NCBI GenBank assembly: GCA_958403205.1
Contig: CATXWM010000003.1
Coordinates: forward strand, 1-64,000
Reading direction: 5' to 3'
DNA length: 64,000 bases
From: an uncultured Collinsella sp.
GTDB taxonomy: Bacteria > Actinomycetota > Coriobacteriia > Coriobacteriales > Coriobacteriaceae
In this document: positions 23,147 to 30,853 of the stretch, piece by piece
Layout of the letters: the number at the start of each line of letters is the position of its first letter
How positions within the stretch are numbered: the first letter of the stretch is position 1
Translations under genes and position numbers: made by a program
Notes under the pieces: model-generated
Database searches by the model: none
What the model was told of the DNA's origin: nothing
Seen by the model: the letters and a program-made list of their open reading frames with translations, nothing else

Positions 23147-23257
23147 TTGGCGAAGATCTACTACCGCGCCGTGAAAAGCGGCAAGCGCACGCTCGAGAGC
23201 GTTCCCGAGCGCTGGCGCGACGAGGTACGCCAGATGCTAGAGGCAGACGGCGAGTAG
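23147..23257 (+). CDS. XkdX-like small phage protein
   Basis: 36 residues from TTG (LAKIYYRAVKSGKRTLESVP, ending EADGE), with GGAGGTGAG as ribosome site; an in-frame GTG at 23138 lies on top of that site and is less likely. The pattern W/Y-x-x-AVKxGxRTLxxVPxRWRxEV is typical of XkdX proteins found after tail fibre genes. Role unknown. Confidence 0.7.
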   Translation: MAKIYYRAVKSGKRTLESVPERWRDEVRQMLEADGE

Positions 23258-23260
23258 GGA

Positions 23261-23289
23261 AGGGCCCCGGCTTCGGTCGGGGCCCTTTT
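23261..23289 (+). terminator. terminator closing the fibre/DGR module
   Basis: A 9-bp perfect stem (AGGGCCCCG with CGGGGCCCT), 8-nt loop, followed by Ts. It isolates the module from the head genes that follow. Confidence 0.9.
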
Positions 23290-23335
23290 CCGTTATGCGC
23301 GGGCGACCATTCGTGCCGACGATTGGAGGCGGCGC

Positions 23336-25081
23336 ATGGCGAAGGATAGCGCTCACGAGTTCTCAGACGCCGAGATTCGGGCGTTCGAGCGCGAGGTGGC
23401 GGGAGTGTACGGCGAGGCGAGCAAGACGGCCTACGCCGACCTCAAGCGCTATCTGGCGCAGTTCGAGGCCGACGACGAGAAGATGCGCGGACGGCTCGAG
23501 GCCGGCGAGATCACCAAAGCGCAATACAGGTCTTGGCGAAGCGGGAAGATCGCGGTGGGCAGGCGCTACCGAATCGTGCTCAAGCAGTGCGCCGAGGCCA
23601 TGACGCACGCGAACGTCGTCGCAGCCGCCGCCATCGAGGGCAGGCTGCCCGAGGTCTACGCTGAGAACTACAACTACGGCACGTGGCAGGTCGAGAGCGC
23701 CGTGGGCGTTGACACGGCCTACGCGCTGCAGGACGCGTCAACCGTCCAGAGGCTGCTCACCGACCACGACAGCTACCTGCCCAAGCCGTCCGTCAACGTC
23801 GCCAAGGACATGGCGTGGAACCGGCGGCTCATCGCCAACCAGATTACGCAGGGCGTGCTGCTAGGCGAGTCGATACCCAAGATAGCGAAGCGCATCCAGG
23901 ACGTGACGGGGTCCAACCGCGCGGCGGCGGTGCGCTTGGCGCGGACCTCGACGACGGCGGCGGAGAACGCCGGGCGCGTCGACAGCTACAAGAGGGCCAA
24001 GGGGCTCGGCATCAAGGTGCAGCAGGAATGGGTGGCGACGCTCGACCTGCGCACGCGCTCGAGCCACAGGAAGCTCGACCGCGAGAAGGTGGAGGTCGGC
24101 GAGAAGTTCAGCAACGGGTGCCGCTACCCGGGCGACCCCGAGGCGCCGTATGCCGAGACGTGCAACTGCCGATGCACGCTGGTGGCGTGCTGCGACGGGC
24201 TTGACGTGCTCGACGGCGAGCGTTTCAGCCGCCTGCCCGAGGGCATGACCTACGAGGAATGGAAGGCGGGCAAGCCCGCCGTCAACGGCACCAAGCCCGC
24301 GAACCGCACCATCTCAGAGTTCATGGACATGCCCGGCACGGCCCGCAAGCTGGATGCCGCCGGCGTGTCGCCGACCGAGGCGAGGAAGAGGCTCACCGAG
24401 CAGCTCAAGGAGTACGGCATACCGTCCGGCTCGTTCCGCAAGATGAGCGCCGGCGACCAGCAGAAGGTGTTGGACGCGGCGCTCTGGTCGGCCCGTGAGG
24501 GGGCGGGTCCGAAGGGACTGCATCCGATCGAGCATTCAGGGGAATATGCGGTCGACATGTCCAAGGTCGCCTCCAAGGGTTACAGGGCGAAAGTGGCGGG
24601 CGCCGTCGGCGGCGACGCGGCGGACGGCGTCCACGCGAGCATCAAGCGCATCCTCACGCACCGCGGCGGGACGAACGGCGAGGACCTGTACGCCATCGAC
24701 CTAGCAACCGGCAGGACCGTGACAAGCTGCGTGAACTCGAGCGTCGGCAGCGCCGTTGTGCCCCCGGCGAAGTTCGGCAAGAAAGTCGCCGCCGCCATCG
24801 AGGACGGTCGGCGCGTCGCGCTCCTCCACAACCACCCGTGCTCGGGTATCCCGAGCATGGCTGACCTTTTGGCGGTCGGCGGCAAGGGCTGTGAGATGGG
24901 GATAATCGCAGCTCACGACGGAAGTATCTACACTTTCGAGAAGGTTTCCGAGCCGGATGCGTCCTATAATGTCGATGAAGTGAAGTACTTCAGAGTCCAA
25001 AGGCTTTACGGCGGCAACGAGGACAGGCTGTTCCGAGCGATTGAAGAGAGGTTTGGTTTCAGGATTGAGCATCATGAATGA
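23336..25081 (+). CDS. minor head protein (Mu F-like) fused to a JAB/JAMM-like domain
   Basis: A 581-residue protein. The first about 290 residues are the Mu gpF-like head-morphogenesis domain, ending in the usual metal/disulfide-like segment (TLDLRTRSSHRKLD then AETCNCRCTL). A linker leads to residues about 430-560, which resemble a JAB/MPN metalloprotease: LLHNHPCSGIPSMADL supplies His498, His500, Ser507 and Asp510. The spacer to Ser is six residues rather than the classical seven. Mu F-like proteins often carry enzyme domains delivered with the particle. The start follows TTGGAGGCG. Confidence 0.85.
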   Translation: MAKDSAHEFSDAEIRAFEREVAGVYGEASKTAYADLKRYLAQFEADDEKMRGRLEAGEITKAQYRSWRSGKIAVGRRYRIVLKQCAEAMTHANVVAAAAIEGRLPEVYAENYNYGTWQVESAVGVDTAYALQDASTVQRLLTDHDSYLPKPSVNVAKDMAWNRRLIANQITQGVLLGESIPKIAKRIQDVTGSNRAAAVRLARTSTTAAENAGRVDSYKRAKGLGIKVQQEWVATLDLRTRSSHRKLDREKVEVGEKFSNGCRYPGDPEAPYAETCNCRCTLVACCDGLDVLDGERFSRLPEGMTYEEWKAGKPAVNGTKPANRTISEFMDMPGTARKLDAAGVSPTEARKRLTEQLKEYGIPSGSFRKMSAGDQQKVLDAALWSAREGAGPKGLHPIEHSGEYAVDMSKVASKGYRAKVAGAVGGDAADGVHASIKRILTHRGGTNGEDLYAIDLATGRTVTSCVNSSVGSAVVPPAKFGKKVAAAIEDGRRVALLHNHPCSGIPSMADLLAVGGKGCEMGIIAAHDGSIYTFEKVSEPDASYNVDEVKYFRVQRLYGGNEDRLFRAIEERFGFRIEHHE

Positions 25082-25307
25082 CATACTCAACGAAGCCATC
25101 GACTACCGCGCGGGCCGCGACGACATCGACGCAATAGGCCACGTTCTCGACTCCAAGCCGCAGGCCATCCAGAACCTTTGGCTTGAAGAGGCCAGGTACG
25201 ACGATGAGAACCGCAGGGAGTACTACGAGCTGTTCGGCCCGGATAAGTTCGAGGATGCTCTAGAGGCCGATATAGTCGAGATATTCGAGAGCGAACTAAA
25301 TAGCTAG
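25074..25307 (+). CDS. small acidic protein after the JAB fusion
   Basis: 77 residues, overlapping the previous gene by 8 bases, so translation is coupled. Strongly acidic (EDALEADIVEIFESELNS at the end) with a Tyr/Arg-rich middle. No family recognised. It might be a partner or inhibitor of the preceding protein's C-terminal domain; this is suggested by coupling and charge only. Confidence 0.6.
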   Translation: MNDILNEAIDYRAGRDDIDAIGHVLDSKPQAIQNLWLEEARYDDENRREYYELFGPDKFEDALEADIVEIFESELNS

Positions 25308-25312
25308 TCAAC

Positions 25313-25337
25313 AGGCCCCGCCCTGGCGGGGCCTTTT
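25313..25337 (+). terminator. intrinsic terminator
   Basis: A 10-bp perfect stem (AGGCCCCGCC with GGCGGGGCCT) with a two-base gap, followed by TTT. Confidence 0.88.
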
Positions 25338-25394
25338 CCATGTCGCGTGACCGTGGCGGGAACATCCTCGCAAGCAACCGAGCGAGGGGAAGAC

Positions 25395-26171
25395 ATGAGC
25401 CAGAGCAGAGAGAGCTTCAACGACTACGACGGTTTCGTCGAGAAGTTCAAGCCGAAAAAGACCACGGACGACTGCTACACGCCGCCGGAGATCTACTCCG
25501 TCGTGCTCGACTACGTGCGAGCGAGATGGGGCGTCGAGGAGGCCGACGTCGTGAGGCCGTTCTGGCCGGGCGGCGACTACGAGGCCTTCGAGTACCCGGG
25601 GGGCTGCGTCGTGGTCGACAACCCGCCGTTCTCCATCCTTTCTAAGATTCAGGCGTTCTATCTCGAGCGCGGTATCCGCTTCTTTCTGTTCGCGCCGTCG
25701 CTCACGTGCCTTTCCGGCAGGCGCTGTATGGAGGTCGACCACATCGTCTGCGACTGCAGCATCACCTACGAGAACGGCGCGGTCGTGCGCACGGGCTTCG
25801 TGACGAACCTCGACGACGAGAACGTCCTAGAGGCCGACCCCGAGCTCGGGCGCAGGCTGAACGAGGCCAACGACGCGCGGCTCAAGGCGATAAGGAAGAC
25901 TGTCGCCAAGTACGAGTACCCCGACGACGTCATAACCGCCGCCCGCGCGCAGTGGCTCGCCGCGCACGGCACGCCCTACCGCGTCCGCAGGCGCGACGCG
26001 TGCCGCATCTCGGCGCTCGACGAGCAGCGCGATCGCGGCAAGGGCATCTTCGGCGGCGGCCTGCTGCTAAGCCGGGCCGCCGCCGCAGAACGCGCCGCCG
26101 CAGAACGCGCCGCCGCAGAACGCTGGCACCTGAGCGACCGCGAGCGCGCCGTGCAGGCCGCGCTCGGCTAG
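25395..26171 (+). CDS. DNA adenine methyltransferase-like protein
   Basis: 258 residues. DDCYTPPEIYSVVLDYV, RPFWPGGDYEAF and VVVDNPPFSILSKI form the pattern of phage N6-adenine methylase-like proteins; DNPPFS is the methyltransferase motif IV. A classical SAM-binding FxGxG is not obvious. The C-terminus has a tandem peptide repeat (AAAER). It lies between a terminator and head-region genes like an accessory cargo gene. It may protect phage DNA or be a non-catalytic relative. Confidence 0.6.
   Translation: MSQSRESFNDYDGFVEKFKPKKTTDDCYTPPEIYSVVLDYVRARWGVEEADVVRPFWPGGDYEAFEYPGGCVVVDNPPFSILSKIQAFYLERGIRFFLFAPSLTCLSGRRCMEVDHIVCDCSITYENGAVVRTGFVTNLDDENVLEADPELGRRLNEANDARLKAIRKTVAKYEYPDDVITAARAQWLAAHGTPYRVRRRDACRISALDEQRDRGKGIFGGGLLLSRAAAAERAAAERAAAERWHLSDRERAVQAALG
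26079..26123 (+). repeat. three tandem 15-bp repeats
   Basis: GCCGCCGCAGAACGC repeated three times without change inside the methylase-like gene. It adds five residues per unit, so copy changes keep frame. Confidence 0.9.
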
Positions 26172-26217
26172 CGCGTGACCGTGCCGTGACACTGCCCGCA
26201 GAGAGATTGGGGCAGGC

Positions 26218-26439
26218 ATGAAAGAGCTATTCACTTGTGCGAACTGCGGCGACTGCGCCGTAAAGCTGGGCTTCGGCTTCACGTTCCCGGATACCTACAT
26301 CTGTACGCAGCGCGGCGACGAGGTCGAGCCCGACGACGGCTGCACGCTCGGGTGCGAGGGCGCGCCGGTGCAGGCCATCGAGGCCATCGAGGCGGACGTC
26401 GACGGGCGCGTTGGCTACGGCTGCGAGGTGCTCGACTGA
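26218..26439 (+). CDS. small cysteine-rich hypothetical protein
   Basis: 73 residues with CANCGDC near the start and further Cys residues (CTQRG, CTLGCEG), probably metal binding. Its stop region overlaps the next ATG by one base. Function unknown. Confidence 0.65.
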   Translation: MKELFTCANCGDCAVKLGFGFTFPDTYICTQRGDEVEPDDGCTLGCEGAPVQAIEAIEADVDGRVGYGCEVLD

Positions 26440-26861
26440 TGGCTTACGGGCTCGTCGGCGGCGTCGGCGACCACGGCCGGCACGGCACCCTCATCACCGA
26501 GGAGATCGTGAACGCCGCGAAGCTGGATACCGCCGAGTGCATCGAGATACGGCAGAACAACATCGAGCAGGTCGAGAAGGCCCTCCTGCGCGCCTATAAA
26601 ACGGGCCTGGAGGAGATAGGCCTCGTCGCGGAGGGCTACGCCAAGGCGACGTGCCCGGTCGACACGGGCAGGTTGCGCAACTCCGTCACGCACCTCCTCA
26701 AAGGCTACGACTGCTTCATCGGCACCAACGTCGAGTACGCGCCGTACGTCGAGGAGGGGACCTCCCGCATGAAGGGCAAGCACTTCCTGCGCAAGGCGGC
26801 GACGGGCCACGGGGACACGTACCGGGCGATTCTCGAGAAGCACCTGAGGGGCGGCGCATAG
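26439..26861 (+). CDS. HK97 gp10-like head-tail protein
   Basis: 140 residues. The segment ATCPVDTGRLRNSVTH, GTNVEYAPYVEEGT and KHFLRKA is the signature of the gp10-like family, which acts in head-tail joining or tail completion. Here it lies before the scaffold gene rather than after the connectors, an unusual place. The N-terminal 45 residues are an extra polar extension. Confidence 0.8.
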   Translation: MAYGLVGGVGDHGRHGTLITEEIVNAAKLDTAECIEIRQNNIEQVEKALLRAYKTGLEEIGLVAEGYAKATCPVDTGRLRNSVTHLLKGYDCFIGTNVEYAPYVEEGTSRMKGKHFLRKAATGHGDTYRAILEKHLRGGA

Positions 26862-26969
26862 GGCCGCGTTACTCCGTTTGGATACTCACCCTTGCCGCGA
26901 GGTATTGCGGCGCGGGCCCGCCGAGGCAATAGGTGGGAACCCGCCCATTCCGAAGCAAGGGAGATTCTG

Positions 26970-27533
26970 TTGGCACTTACGCGAAAGATGCTCAAGGCAA
27001 TGGGCATCGAGGACGAGAAGATCGACCAGATCATCGACGAGCATGCCGAGAGCGTGAACGCGCTCAAGGCGCAGCGCGACGAGTTCAAGGAGGCCGCTGG
27101 CAAGGCGGACGGCTACAAGAAGGAACTGGACGCACTCAAGGCCAAGGGCGAGGGCGCGGACGAGTACGAGGAAAAGTACAAGGCCGCCGTCAAGAACCTA
27201 GAGGACTACAAGGCCAAGGTCGAGGGCGAGAAGGCCGCAGCCGAGAAGCGCAACCTGTACCGAGAGCTGCTCAAGTCGGCGGGCGTCGACCCCAAGCGCA
27301 TCGAGACCGTTCTCAAGGTTTCCGACCTCGAGGGCGTGACCGTCAAGGACGGCGCTATCGAGGACGCGGACAAGCTGACCGAGGGCATCAAGGCCGACTG
27401 GGCCGACTTCATCGCAACCACGACCGTCAAGGGTGCCGACGTGGCCCACGCCCCCAAGGGCGAGGGCGGCAAGGACATCAACGAAATGAGCACCGCCGAG
27501 TACATGAAGTACAAGGCGGCGCAGAGAGGCTAA
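26970..27533 (+). CDS. phage scaffold protein
   Basis: About 187 residues, started at TTG six bases after AAGGGAG; a downstream ATG at 26988 is possible. Long charged coiled coil (KAQRDEFKEAAGKADGYKKE) followed by a C-terminal region (MSTAEYMKYKAAQRG) matching GP20/DUF4355 scaffolds. It directs coat assembly and is lost on maturation. Directly upstream of the coat gene as expected. Confidence 0.85.
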   Translation: MALTRKMLKAMGIEDEKIDQIIDEHAESVNALKAQRDEFKEAAGKADGYKKELDALKAKGEGADEYEEKYKAAVKNLEDYKAKVEGEKAAAEKRNLYRELLKSAGVDPKRIETVLKVSDLEGVTVKDGAIEDADKLTEGIKADWADFIATTTVKGADVAHAPKGEGGKDINEMSTAEYMKYKAAQRG

Positions 27534-27542
27534 GGGGTATCT

Positions 27543-28424
27543 ATGTCGAACACCATCCTTACACCCAACATCATCGCCAACGAGGCGCTGGACGTTCTGC
27601 GCACCAACGCCGTCATGGCCAACCTCGTCCACCGCGACTACTCCTCCGAGTTCGTCACGGGCGTGGGCGACACCATCACCGTCCGCAAGCCCGCCACCTT
27701 CGAGGCCAAGGAGTTCACCACCGAGGTCGAGGTGCAGGACGCCACGGAGAGCAAGGTCCCCGTCAAGATGGACAAGCTGCTCGACGTGACGTTCGCCGTC
27801 ACGTCCAAGGAGCTGACGATGGGCATCGTCGACTTCTCCGCGCAGTTCCTCGTCCCGGCCATGCAGGCCTTCGCCGACAAGATCGACGGCTACCTGCTCG
27901 CGCTCGAGAAGGACGTCACGAACCGCGTCGACCACACCAGGGGCGCCATCGCCGTGGCGGACATCATCGCCGCCCGCAAGTTCCTCGTGGACGCCAAGGC
28001 ACCCTCCACGGAGCGCCGCTTCGTCTACGGCTCCCAGGCCGAGGCCGACCTGCTCAACACCGAGGCGTTCACCAACGCGTCCGCCGTCGGCGACAACGGC
28101 ACCGCCCTCAAGGAGGCATCGCTTGGCCGCAAGTACGGCCTCGACTTCTACTGCGACCAGAACGTTCAGAAGACGACCGCCGAGACGGCGAGCTACACGC
28201 CGTCCATCGCGTTCCACAAGAACGCCTTCGCGCTCGTGACCCGCCAGCTCGAGATGCCGCTCGGCGCGCCCAAGGCCTTCTCCACCTCCTACGACGGCTT
28301 CGGCCTGCGCGTCGTGCAGGGCTACGACCAGAAGACCAAGACCGACACCGTCTCCATCGACATGCTCTGCGGCGTCAAGACCCTCAGCCCCGAGCTCGCC
28401 GCAGTCATCACCGATAAGCGATAG
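27543..28424 (+). CDS. major capsid protein (P22 coat-like)
   Basis: 293 residues. N-terminus NTILTPNIIANEALDVLRTN, then GVGDTITVRKPATF, KVPVKMDKLLDVTFAVTSKE and AFADKIDGYLLA match P22-coat-like HK97-fold proteins of gut phages. It builds the icosahedral shell with the scaffold. The downstream connector genes are closely spaced. Confidence 0.9.
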   Translation: MSNTILTPNIIANEALDVLRTNAVMANLVHRDYSSEFVTGVGDTITVRKPATFEAKEFTTEVEVQDATESKVPVKMDKLLDVTFAVTSKELTMGIVDFSAQFLVPAMQAFADKIDGYLLALEKDVTNRVDHTRGAIAVADIIAARKFLVDAKAPSTERRFVYGSQAEADLLNTEAFTNASAVGDNGTALKEASLGRKYGLDFYCDQNVQKTTAETASYTPSIAFHKNAFALVTRQLEMPLGAPKAFSTSYDGFGLRVVQGYDQKTKTDTVSIDMLCGVKTLSPELAAVITDKR

Positions 28425-28432
28425 GCACAGAG

Positions 28433-28849
28433 ATGCTCGAGCAGGTGCTTCTGTCGCTGCGCAACTGGTTCGTCGCCGACAAGCGCACGGGGCGCGTCCG
28501 TATCGAGGACGGCCGCCTCGTGCCGCCCGCGGCCCTCGGCCTCAAGGAGGGCCAGTACGTCCGCATCACGGGTTCGACCTTCAACGACGGGCTGCACGCG
28601 TGGCCCTACAACGAACTCACGGACGAGGAGTTCGTCGGCACCGTCTGGGCGCTCGCCATCCCGCAGGCTGTGGTCGACCTCGCTGACGAGATCGCAGCGT
28701 GGCAGACCGAGCACGCCAAGGAGCTGGACAGCCCCTACGCGAGCGAGAGCTTTGGCGGCTACAGCTACACGCGCGTCGGCGGCGACGGCTCGCCAATCAC
28801 GTGGCGACAGCAGTTCAAGGCGCGTCTCGACCCTTGGAGAAAGCTGTGA
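28433..28849 (+). CDS. head-tail connector protein
   Basis: 138 residues directly after the coat gene. The N-terminal part contains a beta-rich segment (GQYVRITGSTFNDGLHAWPY), and the helical C-terminal part (QFKARLDPWRKL) ends in a basic tip. Position and size fit an adaptor that docks on the portal. Homology is not recognised in detail. Confidence 0.65.
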   Translation: MLEQVLLSLRNWFVADKRTGRVRIEDGRLVPPAALGLKEGQYVRITGSTFNDGLHAWPYNELTDEEFVGTVWALAIPQAVVDLADEIAAWQTEHAKELDSPYASESFGGYSYTRVGGDGSPITWRQQFKARLDPWRKL

Positions 28850-29199
28850 GCCGCCTGTACGAGCGCATGGCGGTGGCGTGCGCGAGGCTCGTCGCAAAGA
28901 CCGAGCCTGACGGCGAGGGCGGCTTCAAGACCGTCCTCGCCGTCGGCGACGGCTTCACGGCGGCGATCGTGCGCGACAGCTCGACGGCCTCGCGCATCGC
29001 GGAGCACGACGGCGTGAGGAACGTCTACACCGTGACCACCGACGAGCCGCTGCGGTACGGCGACCTCTTCCAGCGTGCGTTCGACGGGCAGGTATTCCGC
29101 TGCACGTCGAACGCGGACGACGGCGCCGCGCCGTGCTGCGCGTCGTTTGGCTTCGGCCAGTGCAGCGCGGAGGAGTGGGAGGTGCCGGATGGCGACTAA
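28846..29199 (+). CDS. head closure-like minor protein
   Basis: 117 residues starting at GTG that overlaps the previous TGA. Beta-rich C-terminus (TDEPLRYGDLFQRAFDGQVF) typical of small head-tail stopper proteins. Assigned by position between adaptor and tail completion gene. Confidence 0.6.
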   Translation: MSRLYERMAVACARLVAKTEPDGEGGFKTVLAVGDGFTAAIVRDSSTASRIAEHDGVRNVYTVTTDEPLRYGDLFQRAFDGQVFRCTSNADDGAAPCCASFGFGQCSAEEWEVPDGD

Positions 29200-29557
29200 G
29201 GCGGCAGCGCTGCAGGCTTGGCTCGAGGGCTTCGGCCTTCCCGTGTACCGCGACTCGGCGGTGCCGGGCGAGGCGAAGATGCCCTACATCACCTACGACC
29301 TGCCGACCGCGGCGTTCGGCACGCAGTGCAACTCCGAGGTGAACCTCTGGTTCCGTACATCGTCCGAGGCTGCGCCGAACGCCAAGACCGAAGAGATCGC
29401 CCGGGCGCTGGGGCTGTCGGGCGTGCTGCTGCCGTGCGACGGCGGCGGCATGTGGGTGATGCAGGGCGAGCCGTTCTGCAACGCCATGGCCGACGAGGAC
29501 AACGCCGTGAAGCGCCGAATCATCAACCTGACCATTGAGTACATGACCAGCTACTAG
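29189..29557 (+). CDS. tail completion/terminator-like protein
   Basis: 122 residues. ALQAWLEGFGLPVYRDSAVP, MPYITYDLPTAAFG and VNLWFRTSSEAAPNAKTEEI resemble minor-capsid/tail-terminator proteins that cap the tail tube. It overlaps the preceding gene by 11 bases and is followed by the tube gene. Confidence 0.7.
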   Translation: MATKAAALQAWLEGFGLPVYRDSAVPGEAKMPYITYDLPTAAFGTQCNSEVNLWFRTSSEAAPNAKTEEIARALGLSGVLLPCDGGGMWVMQGEPFCNAMADEDNAVKRRIINLTIEYMTSY

Positions 29558-29565
29558 GAGGTCAT

Positions 29566-30135
29566 ATGTCTAAGTTCACGCGCATCCCCGAGAACACGTT
29601 CAAGGAGATCGTCATCAACGCGGGCCTGCTCGCCACGAATTTCAACCCCAAGACCGCAGAGGTCACGGAGTCCGAGCTGATGGGCGCGACGAGCGGCGGA
29701 ACCAGCTTCGCCGCCACGCCCAACTTCATCGACTACGGCGAGGACATCGACAACTGCCCCGCCAACACGATGGAGCTCAAGCGTATCGACAGCATCGAGG
29801 CCAAGCTGAGCGGCACCTTCGTGACGCTGAACACCGCGCTCGGCAAGAAGCTCGCAGCCGCAGCCGACGAGACCGAGGGAAAGATCGTCCCGCGCTCCGC
29901 GCTCTCTGAGGCTGACTTCGCCGACATCTGGCTCATCGGCGATTACTCGGGCGAGAACGGCAACGGCTATATCGCCATCCGCCTCATCAACGCGCTCAAC
30001 ACGGGCGGTCTGCAAATCACGACGCAGAACAAGGCCAAGGGCCAGTTCGCGTTCGAGTTCACGGGCCACTACTCAATCAAGAACCCCGAGATCGTGCCCT
30101 ACGAGCTGTATATCAAACAGGAGATTGGAGCCTAA
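29566..30135 (+). CDS. major tail (tube) protein
   Basis: 189 residues with ribosome site TAGGAGG. Beta-rich with IPENTFKEIVINAGLLATNF at the start and the typical pattern ATPNFIDYGEDIDNCPANTM followed by KAKGQFAFEFTGHYS near the end. It forms the tail tube around the tape measure; no sheath gene follows, indicating a non-contractile tail. Confidence 0.85.
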   Translation: MSKFTRIPENTFKEIVINAGLLATNFNPKTAEVTESELMGATSGGTSFAATPNFIDYGEDIDNCPANTMELKRIDSIEAKLSGTFVTLNTALGKKLAAAADETEGKIVPRSALSEADFADIWLIGDYSGENGNGYIAIRLINALNTGGLQITTQNKAKGQFAFEFTGHYSIKNPEIVPYELYIKQEIGA

Positions 30136-30137
30136 CC

Positions 30138-30557
30138 ATGAAGCTGGAAAACCTTAACGCCGACGAGTTCCAGAACGCCATGTGCCTGTTGGCGGACGTG
30201 GCGGAGGACGTCATGAACGGCGAGCTCGGCGCGAAGGCAAAGGCCGCCTACGCCAAGTTCCGCTCCGACTCCGCCAAGGCCAAGGCCAAGGCCAAGGCGA
30301 AGGGCGACCCCGAGGCCGCGAAGGCAGCCGCCACCGCCGAGGTCAACGGCCTCGCCGTGGACATGGTGGCTGGTCTTCTGCCCGACGTGCTGCGCCAGGG
30401 CGGCGAGATCAGCTACAAGCTGCTCGCCGCACTCGACGGCCAGACGCTCGAGGAGTACAAGGCCGACTTCACCGTCAAGAAGTGGGTGAACGACATCAAG
30501 GATGCCATCGACGGCATCGACGGCATCAAGGACATTCTGGCTCCTTTTTTTGGATAG
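30138..30557 (+). CDS. tail assembly chaperone (G-type)
   Basis: 139 residues. Helical protein with a low-complexity basic stretch (SAKAKAKAKAKGDPEAAKAA near residues 49-68). It ends at TAG just after a run of seven Ts in the zero frame (CCT TTT TTT GGA TAG). In many siphophages this gene is expressed as a short form and as a longer frameshifted form that load onto the tape measure. Confidence 0.85.
   Translation: MKLENLNADEFQNAMCLLADVAEDVMNGELGAKAKAAYAKFRSDSAKAKAKAKAKGDPEAAKAAATAEVNGLAVDMVAGLLPDVLRQGGEISYKLLAALDGQTLEEYKADFTVKKWVNDIKDAIDGIDGIKDILAPFFG
30545..30551 (+). other. programmed -1 frameshift site
   Basis: The heptamer T TTT TTT is a perfect X XXY YYZ slippery sequence in the frame of the chaperone gene, two codons before its stop. 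A -1 slip continues as Trp-Ile-Ala-Ala-Glu-Asp into the downstream open frame, which lacks a start codon of its own near its beginning. Confidence 0.82.
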
Positions 30558-30853
30558 CCGCCGAGGACCCATCTCACATATGGCTCTGTCTGGGCGAGTA
30601 CGTCGGGCCACGGCGTGCTCGCCCTTTCTGTAGGTACATGGTCGCGCGGTGGCGCGAGCGGGACGAGCGGGAGGCGTTCCGTGTGTACCTGAGCGAGTCG
30701 GTGCGCCTCATGGCGCAGGGGAAGTGGCTCAAGGAACCCTTCCTGAGCATCGTCAACGGCGATGCGGGCGATGGGTCCGAGGCGGAGGACACGCGCAGCG
30801 GCGACGAGATCGCCGCAGACATCATCGAGCGGATGGGATTGAAGGTGGTCTAG
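30551..30853 (+). CDS. T domain of the frameshifted tail chaperone (G-T fusion)
   Basis: About 100 codons in the -1 frame relative to the preceding gene (WIAAEDPSHIWLCLGEYVGP to ERMGLKVV). There is no suitable start codon with ribosome site near the beginning. The fused product would be about 238 residues. The pairing of a short G and a longer G-T product just before the tape measure is conserved across siphophages from lambda onward. Confidence 0.8.
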   Translation, partial: WIAAEDPSHIWLCLGEYVGPRRARPFCRYMVARWRERDEREAFRVYLSESVRLMAQGKWLKEPFLSIVNGDAGDGSEAEDTRSGDEIAADIIERMGLKVV

